Of a DNA stretch of 8,874 nt, positions 4,369 through 8,874 are shown one piece after another. The notes below the pieces were generated by a model. That model saw nothing but the letters and a program-made list of their open reading frames with translations. It made no database searches and had not been told where the DNA came from. This DNA is from Patescibacteria group bacterium (GTDB lineage Bacteria; Patescibacteriota; Minisyncoccia; Portnoybacterales; UBA2143): contig JAHJUH010000052.1 in the NCBI GenBank assembly GCA_018829245.1, positions 1-8,874 on the forward strand, given 5' to 3'. Each line of letters opens with the position of its first letter. Position 1 is the stretch's first letter. Position numbers and translations under genes: made by a program.

Positions 4369-7300
4369 CCAAAGAAAAAAATAAATCAAGTTATGAAGCC
4401 AAAGACATACATGTTTTGGAAGGATTAGAACCGGTCAGAAAAAGACCGGGTATGTATATTGGTTCAACTGGTATTGGAGGACTTCATCATTTAATTTGGG
4501 AAGTAGTTGATAATTCTTTAGACGAAGCCATGGCTGGTCATGGAGATACCATAGATGTTGTTCTATTGCCTGATAATAAAGTTAGAATAACTGATAATGG
4601 AAGAGGAATTCCAGTTGAAAAACATCCTCAAACAAAAAAGTCAACTTTGGAAACAGTTATGTGTACTCTTCATGCAGGAGGAAAGTTTGGCGGAGAGTCA
4701 TATAAGATTGCAGGTGGTTTGCATGGAGTTGGAGTTTCTGTTGTTAATGCTCTTTCTAAATGGACTAAAGCAGAGGTTTGTCGTAATGGCGGAAAATATA
4801 CTCAAGAATATTCCAGAGGTAAGCCCAAGAACAAGGTTAAGAAGAGCGGGAAATGCAAACAAACTGGCACAATTATTACTTTTGAGCCAGATCCAAGCGT
4901 TTTTAAAATAATTGAATTTAAATGGTTTAAGATATTAAAGCGTTTACGCCAGCAAGCCTATTTAACCAAAGGCGTTAAGATAATTGTTAAAGATGAGCGT
5001 AAAAAAATGTTTAAAAGCCATACTTTCTATTTTGAAGGAGGCATTGTTTCTTATGTTAAATATTTAAATAGAGATCAAGACACTAAACATGAAAATATTT
5101 TCTATATTTCAAAAGAACATGAAGATATTTTAGTAGAAGTGGCCTTTCAATACACTAATGATATTCAAGGATTAGAAGAAGGATTTGCTAATAATATTCA
5201 TACTGGCGAAGGAGGAATGCACATTACTGGTTTTAGAGCAGCTTTAACCAGAACCTTTAATGATTATGCTCGCAAGAATGGTTATTTAAAAAATTCAGAT
5301 GGAAATTTAAGTGGTGATGATGTTAGGGAGGGTTTAACAGCAGTTGTTAGCGTTAAATTAAGAGAACCACAGTTTGAAGGGCAAACCAAAGCCCGCTTAG
5401 GCAATCCAGAAGTTCGGACATCAGTTGAATTAATAATGGCTGATGCTTTGGAAGAGTTTTTAGAAAAAAATCCGCAAGATGCCAAGTCAATAATGGAAAA
5501 GAATATTTTAGCGGCTAAAGCTCGCCAAGCAGCCAAAGCAGCCCGTGATACAGTTATTCGTAAAGGAGTTTTAGAAGGATTAGCCTTGCCAGGTAAATTA
5601 TCTGATTGTTCTAATCGCAATCCTGAAGAGTCAGAAATATTCATAGTTGAAGGAGATTCAGCAGGTGGGTGTTTTTGTGGTAATACTAAAGTTGCTTTGA
5701 CTGATGGACGTAATCTAACTTTTAAAGAATTAATTAAAGAAGAAAAAAAGAATAAGAAGAATTATTGTTATACTATCAAAAAAGACGGTTCTATAGGGAT
5801 TGAACAAATTAAAAATATTAGAAGAACTAAAAAAAATGCTAAAGTAATTAAGTTAATCCTTGATAATAATGAAGAGATAATTTGTACTCCAGATCATAAA
5901 TTTATGTTGAAGGATGGGAATTATAAAGCAGCTAAAGATTTAATATCAAAAGATTCTTTAATGCCTCTTTATAGAAAACTGTCTAAAAGAGAAAAAAGAA
6001 TTACTATTACGGGATATGAAATGGTTTTTAGTCCTAAACTGGGGAATATAAAGCATGAATGGGTTTTTACACATCTTTTAGCTGATGAGTACAATTTAAG
6101 AAATAATATTTATCTAGAATATGATGGTTCTCATAAACATCATATTGATTTCAATAAATTAAATAATAATCCAGATAACATTAAACGTATGGGCGAAGAA
6201 GAACATATGGCTTATCATCGCCGTATGCTTAAATTTACGCTTCATCGAGATGATATTAAGGAAAAATGTAAAAAAATACATCAAACACCAGAATTTAGAG
6301 AAAAAATTAGAGCAATAATGACTACCCCGAAAATGAGAAGGATGCTTAGTAAAAGATCAAAGAAATTATGGGAAGATGAAAATTATAAGAAGTATATGAC
6401 TAAAAAGTTTTTAGAATTTTATAATAATTCGCCAGAATATAGGAAGAAAAATAATGCTTTGTTAAATAAAGTTCAGCAAGAATATTGGTCTGATGAGAAA
6501 AACAGAAGAAAACAATCAAGGCAAGTAAAAAAACATTTTGAATTAAATCCAGAAAGAAAAGAAGAGTATTCTTTAATGGCAAAAAAGCAATGGAAAAATC
6601 CCGAATTATTGATTTGGCGGAGTCAAAAAACAAAAGAACAATGGACAGATGAATTTAGAAAGAAAAGAAAAAAAGCTCTTAATAGGACATATTATAAGAA
6701 AACAATTAAATTTTTAAAAAATGTTTATGATGAGTATGATGGTTTAGAAAGATATGATTATTTAAGAATTCAAAATAAGGATAAAAGCATTCTGAAATTT
6801 TCAACTTTTTGTAAAAGATTTTTTAAAGGAGATGAAAAAGCTGTTTGTGATGCTGTGAAAAATTATAATCATAAAATTAAAAAGATAGTTAAAATCAAAA
6901 AAAGAATGAATGTATATGATTTAGAAGTTCCTGAAACTCATAATTTTGCTTTAGCTTCAGGAGTATTTGTTCATAATAGCGCAAAACAAGGACGTGATAG
7001 AAGATTCCAAGCTATCTTGCCTTTACGAGGTAAAATTATTAATGTGGAAAAAACAAGATTAGATAGAGCTTTAACTTCCAAGGAAATTAGAGCTATTGTT
7101 ATTGCCTTGGGAGCAGCTATTGCTGAAGAATTTGATTTAAGTAAAGTTCGTTATCACAGAATCATTATTGCTTGTGATGCAGATTCAGATGGCAATCATA
7201 TTGCCACACTTCTTTTAACTCTTTTCTTCAGGTATTTTCGTTCAATTATTGATGCTGGCTATTTATATGTTGCCCAGCCGCCGCTTTACAAAATTCAAAA

Positions 7301-7589
7301 AGGCAAACAGATAGAATATGGTTATTCAGAAGAAGATAAGAAAAAGATTTTATCTGTAATGGGTAAAGATAAAGTTAATATCCAACGTTATAAGGGTTTG
7401 GGTGAAATGAATCCAGGAGAATTATGGGAAACAACTATGGATCCAGCTAATCGAGTTTTGAAACAAATTACTATTGAGGATTCTAAAGAAGCAGATAAGG
7501 TTTTTGATGTTTTAATGGGAGATGAAGTTGCTCCACGAAAGAAGTTTATTCAGACACATGCTAAAAAAGTTAAGAATTTGGATATATAA
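4365..7589 (+). CDS. gyrB: DNA gyrase subunit B precursor interrupted by an intein
   Basis: GyrB supplies the ATPase and part of the DNA-cleavage site of gyrase, which introduces negative supercoils. The precursor is 1074 residues. Removing the 436-residue intein leaves 638, normal for the short GyrB type. The GHKL ATPase domain shows E46 and N50 (EVVDNSLDEA), DNGRGIP at 77-83 and GGLHGVG at 117-123. TOPRIM shows E429 in EGDSAGG, then after the intein SAKQGRDRR and DADSDG with D938, D940 and D942. The C-terminal RYKGLGEMNP, LWETTMDP and NLDI motifs favour GyrB over ParE. ATG 4365 is preferred because it overlaps the pheT stop (ATGA). A GTG at 4350 would add five residues but has no usable Shine-Dalgarno site, since the AGGAGG at 4344-4349 abuts it. 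Odd: the TOPRIM HIRT motif reads HIAT. Confidence 0.96.
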   Translation: MTKEKNKSSYEAKDIHVLEGLEPVRKRPGMYIGSTGIGGLHHLIWEVVDNSLDEAMAGHGDTIDVVLLPDNKVRITDNGRGIPVEKHPQTKKSTLETVMCTLHAGGKFGGESYKIAGGLHGVGVSVVNALSKWTKAEVCRNGGKYTQEYSRGKPKNKVKKSGKCKQTGTIITFEPDPSVFKIIEFKWFKILKRLRQQAYLTKGVKIIVKDERKKMFKSHTFYFEGGIVSYVKYLNRDQDTKHENIFYISKEHEDILVEVAFQYTNDIQGLEEGFANNIHTGEGGMHITGFRAALTRTFNDYARKNGYLKNSDGNLSGDDVREGLTAVVSVKLREPQFEGQTKARLGNPEVRTSVELIMADALEEFLEKNPQDAKSIMEKNILAAKARQAAKAARDTVIRKGVLEGLALPGKLSDCSNRNPEESEIFIVEGDSAGGCFCGNTKVALTDGRNLTFKELIKEEKKNKKNYCYTIKKDGSIGIEQIKNIRRTKKNAKVIKLILDNNEEIICTPDHKFMLKDGNYKAAKDLISKDSLMPLYRKLSKREKRITITGYEMVFSPKLGNIKHEWVFTHLLADEYNLRNNIYLEYDGSHKHHIDFNKLNNNPDNIKRMGEEEHMAYHRRMLKFTLHRDDIKEKCKKIHQTPEFREKIRAIMTTPKMRRMLSKRSKKLWEDENYKKYMTKKFLEFYNNSPEYRKKNNALLNKVQQEYWSDEKNRRKQSRQVKKHFELNPERKEEYSLMAKKQWKNPELLIWRSQKTKEQWTDEFRKKRKKALNRTYYKKTIKFLKNVYDEYDGLERYDYLRIQNKDKSILKFSTFCKRFFKGDEKAVCDAVKNYNHKIKKIVKIKKRMNVYDLEVPETHNFALASGVFVHNSAKQGRDRRFQAILPLRGKIINVEKTRLDRALTSKEIRAIVIALGAAIAEEFDLSKVRYHRIIIACDADSDGNHIATLLLTLFFRYFRSIIDAGYLYVAQPPLYKIQKGKQIEYGYSEEDKKKILSVMGKDKVNIQRYKGLGEMNPGELWETTMDPANRVLKQITIEDSKEADKVFDVLMGDEVAPRKKFIQTHAKKVKNLDI
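6120..6218 (+). other. HNH endonuclease motif within the GyrB intein
   Basis: The segment has the HNH layout: HKHHID with His157 and His158 (intein numbering), then a KLNNNPDNI asparagine cluster, then EEHMAYH with His179 and His183. Enzymes of this class cut an intein-free allele and drive copying of the intein by repair (homing). The expected metal-binding and catalytic His and Asn residues are present, so there is no sign of decay. About 40 residues before it (KRITITGYEMVF to LEYDG) form its N-terminal part. Confidence 0.85.
6285..6698 (+). repeat. Degenerate tandem repeats of 17-21 residues in the intein
   Basis: Right after the HNH motif the protein can be cut into about eight units. 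Each begins T/S/N/D, then P or E, then basic residues, and most end in an aromatic: TPEFREKIRAIMT, TPKMRRMLSKRSKKLWE, DENYKKYMTKKFLEFYNN, a 21-residue SPEYRKK unit, DEKNRRKQSRQVKKHFEL, NPERKEEYSLMAKKQWK, NPELLIWRSQKTKEQWT and DEFRKKRKKALNRTYYK. The units are 13, 17, 18, 21, 18, 17, 17 and 17 residues long. The consensus is roughly (N/S/T/D)(P/E)E-x-R/K-K...K-x-x-W. Similar basic helical repeats accompany HNH homing nucleases and are thought to read the DNA target. The repeats are too diverged to show as DNA repeats. Confidence 0.7.
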
Positions 7590-7592
7590 AGA

Positions 7593-7626
7593 TTGACATT
7601 TAATTGCAATTAAAGTAGGGTATAAG
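7593..7626 (+). promoter_or_regulatory. Candidate promoter upstream of secE
   Basis: A perfect TTGACA (7593-7598) lies 4 bases after the gyrB stop. At 17 bases spacing the -10 position reads TAGGGT (7616-7621), which is weak. A better-looking TATAAG (7621-7626) is 22 bases away, too far for a standard promoter. The hexamer is perfect and well placed to drive the secE block, but the -10 element is uncertain. Transcription would begin around 7628-7633, at the edge of the hairpin at 7631. Confidence 0.4.
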
Positions 7627-7630
7627 AAGT

Positions 7631-7649
7631 AGCCCTGCGGGGCTTTTTT
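7631..7649 (+). terminator. Intrinsic terminator after gyrB
   Basis: AGCCC (7631-7635) pairs with GGGCT (7640-7644) around TGCG, which with its closing C-G is a stable cUNCGg-type tetraloop. Six Ts follow directly (7644-7649). The stem is short, but the tetraloop and T-run make a credible Rho-independent terminator for the pheS-gyrB block. It lies between the candidate secE promoter and secE, so a secE transcript might begin with this hairpin. Confidence 0.7.
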
Positions 7650-7665
7650 ATAAACAACCTATAAT

Positions 7666-7866
7666 ATGAAAATTAATCAATTGCCTAAAAAAGCAATAAG
7701 TTTTATTAAAGAAGTCCGTATTGAATTAAAGCGGGTGACTTGGCCTACTCGCCAAGAAACAATCAAGCATACTTTAATTATTATTATTTTTTCCTTGGTT
7801 GTAGCTGCGTTTTTAGGCGGATTAGATTTTTTGTTTTCATACTTACTTAATAGATTTGTAATATAA
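7666..7866 (+). CDS. secE: Preprotein translocase subunit SecE
   Basis: SecE clamps the SecY channel of the Sec translocon in the cytoplasmic membrane and is needed for protein export. The 66-residue length and single C-terminal membrane helix (about 36-61) are typical of the short bacterial form. The family signature is clear at residues 20-32, ELKRVTWPTRQET, in the amphipathic helix just before the membrane segment. ATG 7666 has no Shine-Dalgarno sequence (AACCTATAATATG). The gene is followed after a single base by nusG, the normal bacterial order. A tRNA-Trp gene, often found upstream of secE, is absent here. Confidence 0.95.
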   Translation: MKINQLPKKAISFIKEVRIELKRVTWPTRQETIKHTLIIIIFSLVVAAFLGGLDFLFSYLLNRFVI

Positions 7867-7867
7867 T

Positions 7868-8410
7868 ATGGCAAAACAAGTACAACAAGGAAAAAATTGG
7901 TATGTCTTACATACATACGCTGGTTATGAAGAAGCTGTATCTAGAAATTTAAAACAGCGTATTGAATCTATGAACATGGAAGATAAGATTTTTAATGTTT
8001 TAGTGCCAACTGAAAAGAAGATTAAGATTAAATCAGGCAAGCGGCAAATAGTTGAAGAAAAGGTTTATCCAGGATATGTTTTAGTAGAAATGATAGTTAC
8101 TGATGATTCTTGGTATGTTGTTCGTAATACGCCAAGAGTAACTGGCTTTATTGGAGCTGGTACAGTGCCAACCCCTATTTCTGAAGAAGAAATTAAAACC
8201 CTTCAAAAAAGAATGGGCGTTGAAGAGCCAAAATATAAGATTGATGTTATGAAGGGTGATTTAGTTAAAATTACTGATGGCCCATTTAAAGATTATGACG
8301 GTAAGATTTCTGAAATTGATGAAAAAAGAGGAAAGATTAAAGTTTTAGTTTCAATATTTGGTCGGGAAACGCCAGTAGAATTAGATTTTTTACAAATTAA
8401 GAAATTATAA
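7868..8410 (+). CDS. nusG: Transcription termination/antitermination factor NusG
   Basis: NusG binds RNA polymerase during elongation, affects pausing and Rho-dependent termination, and can link polymerase to the ribosome. The 180-residue protein has the usual two domains. The N-terminal NGN domain starts with WYVLHTYAGYE (11-21) and continues through VYPGYVLVEM, WYVVRNTPRVTGFIG and the PTPISEEEI segment to about 112. The C-terminal KOW domain has GDLVKITDGPF (130-140) followed by DYDGKISEID and ends in VELDFLQIKKL. Its length is standard. It starts 1 base after the secE stop without a Shine-Dalgarno sequence, so it depends on coupled translation or reinitiation. It is separated from rplK by 90 bases that hold a palindromic repeat. 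Confidence 0.96.
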   Translation: MAKQVQQGKNWYVLHTYAGYEEAVSRNLKQRIESMNMEDKIFNVLVPTEKKIKIKSGKRQIVEEKVYPGYVLVEMIVTDDSWYVVRNTPRVTGFIGAGTVPTPISEEEIKTLQKRMGVEEPKYKIDVMKGDLVKITDGPFKDYDGKISEIDEKRGKIKVLVSIFGRETPVELDFLQIKKL

Positions 8411-8417
8411 TCTTAAG

Positions 8418-8489
8418 GTCATTCTGAACAAAGTGAAGAATCTTGTGATATTCAATAAAGATTCTTCGGGCTAAGGCCCTCAGAATGAC
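8418..8489. repeat. 72-base GTCATTCTGA extragenic palindrome between nusG and rplK
   Basis: The outer arms GTCATTCTGA (8418-8427) and TCAGAATGAC (8480-8489) are perfectly complementary over 10 bases. The inner arms GAAGAATCTT (8435-8444) and AAGATTCTTC (8458-8467) are perfectly complementary over another 10. The right half holds an extra small hairpin, GGGC-TAAG-GCCC (8468-8479), which the left half lacks. This GTCATTCTGA...AAGATTCTTC...TCAGAATGAC design is, from memory, a dispersed repeat seen in many unrelated bacterial genomes and behaves like a non-autonomous REP/MITE-type element. It contains no gene. It ends 11 bases before the rplK start and has no T-run, so read-through to rplK is expected. 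Confidence 0.8.
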
Positions 8490-8500
8490 ATTATGTTATT

Positions 8501-8874
8501 ATGTCTAAACCAATTAAAACAATTATAAAATTACAAATTCAAGCTGGACAAGCTAATCCAGCTCCGCCAATTGGACCAGCTTTGGGCCAGCACGGTTTGA
8601 GTATTCAGGATTTTTGTACTAAATTTAATGATGCAACTAAAGAAATGGCTGGTGATATTATTCCAGTAGAAATTACGGTTTATGAAGACCGAACTTTTGA
8701 TTTTATTTTAAAAACACCTCCAGCTTCTGATTTATTGAAAAAAGCAGCTGGGATTCAAAAAGGTTCAGGCGAATCGCATAAAAAAAAGGCAGGTAAAGTA
8801 ACTAAAGAACAAATCAAACAAATCGCTGAAAAGAAAATAGTTGATTTAAATGCCTATAATTTAGAACAAGCAGA
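8501..8874 (+). CDS. rplK: Ribosomal protein L11 (uL11), 3' end outside the window
   Basis: L11 binds 23S rRNA at the GTPase-associated centre and takes part in factor binding and the stringent response. The 124 complete codons present match the family from the start: MSKPIKTIIKLQIQAGQANP, the signature PPIGPALGQHG (22-32), the ITVYEDRTFDFILKTPPASDLLKKAAG stretch, and the start of the RNA-binding C-terminal domain (KAGKVTKEQIKQIAEKK). About 15-20 residues should lie beyond the window. An ATG at 8493 is in another frame, so 8501 is the start. No Shine-Dalgarno sequence is visible. It follows nusG in the usual secE-nusG-rplK order, but is split from it by the palindrome at 8418-8489. Confidence 0.96.
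   Translation, partial: MSKPIKTIIKLQIQAGQANPAPPIGPALGQHGLSIQDFCTKFNDATKEMAGDIIPVEITVYEDRTFDFILKTPPASDLLKKAAGIQKGSGESHKKKAGKVTKEQIKQIAEKKIVDLNAYNLEQA

Larger units (their letters stand above)
5670..6977 (+). mobile_element. In-frame GyrB intein with HNH homing endonuclease
   Basis: This protein-splicing element of 436 residues sits between G435 of EGDSAGG and S872 of SAKQGR. Block A starts with the nucleophile Cys1 (CFCGNTKVALTDG). Block B has T73 and H76 (ICTPDHKFML). Block F is VYDLEVPETHNFALA, and block G is GVFVHN ending with His435-Asn436, followed by Ser+1. All class 1 splicing residues are present, so it should splice itself out. Inserted between the splicing halves are an HNH motif and a long basic repeat array (both listed separately). 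The N- and C-terminal splicing blocks and the insertion point closely match the Synechocystis GyrB intein as I remember it, so this is the same gyrB intein allele. Base composition is as AT-rich as the host gene, so the insertion is probably not recent. Confidence 0.95.

Noticed and set aside
5282..5644. Minus-strand open frame of 120 codons within gyrB
   Set aside because: Shadow of the conserved gyrB coding sequence; the peptide shows no family features.
6400..6633. Minus-strand open frame inside the intein, rich in hydrophobic residues
   Set aside because: It is the antisense of lysine-rich AT codons, which automatically gives Phe/Leu-rich peptides.
4365..7589. ParE (topoisomerase IV) instead of GyrB
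   Set aside because: The C-terminal RYKGLGEMNP, LWETTMDP and NLDI motifs and the intein insertion allele fit GyrB. No second topoisomerase gene is adjacent to suggest ParE.
7590..7665. tRNA-Trp gene before secE, common in many bacteria
   Set aside because: Only 76 bases, no cloverleaf or TTCGA arm, and occupied by promoter- and terminator-like sequences.
1..8874. CRISPR array, alternative UGA code, rRNA or tRNA genes
   Set aside because: No regularly spaced DNA repeats, TGA is used as a stop (pheT), and no RNA gene signatures are visible.

Overview
The window is AT-rich bacterial DNA with all genes on the + strand and almost no space between them. Most genes lack a Shine-Dalgarno sequence and start 1-6 bases after the preceding stop (TAATATG-type junctions). 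Gene content (short PheT, pheS-pheT-gyrB and secE-nusG-rplK blocks, an uncharacterised small membrane protein ahead of pheS) suggests a Candidate Phyla Radiation / Patescibacteria genome, probably Parcubacteria-like. This placement is inferred from style, not from a phylogeny. The genetic code looks standard: pheT stops at TGA and tryptophans are TGG.

Bases 1-155 hold a candidate sigma70-type promoter (26-54) and an 86-base imperfect palindrome (72-157) whose right arm runs into the start codon of the first gene. One unidirectional block follows: a small four-helix membrane protein (156-542), pheS (549-1520), a DUF6922-like small protein (1523-1822), an AbiEii-family nucleotidyltransferase (1776-2396), pheT (2398-4368) and gyrB (4365-7589). 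PheS and PheT form phenylalanyl-tRNA synthetase. The pair lodged between them looks like a toxin-antitoxin type module. PheT lacks the usual N-terminal tRNA-binding OB domain, and a short GC-rich palindrome is encoded exactly where that domain would sit. A related palindrome lies in pheS.

GyrB is interrupted in its TOPRIM motif (EGDSAGG / SAKQGR) by a 436-residue intein (5670-6977). It carries splicing blocks A, B, F and G, an HNH endonuclease motif, and about eight degenerate 17-21-residue basic repeats. Removing it leaves a normal 638-residue GyrB.

Bases 7590-7665 hold a promoter-like element and a small intrinsic terminator. A second block then begins: secE (7666-7866), nusG (7868-8410), a 72-base GTCATTCTGA palindrome (8418-8489) and the 5' part of rplK (8501 to the window end). 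This joins protein export, transcription elongation and ribosome genes in the usual bacterial order.

The most unusual items are the nucleotidyltransferase module inside the pheS-pheT operon, the HNH intein with its repeat array, and the several palindromes placed at gene starts, in coding linkers and inside an operon.
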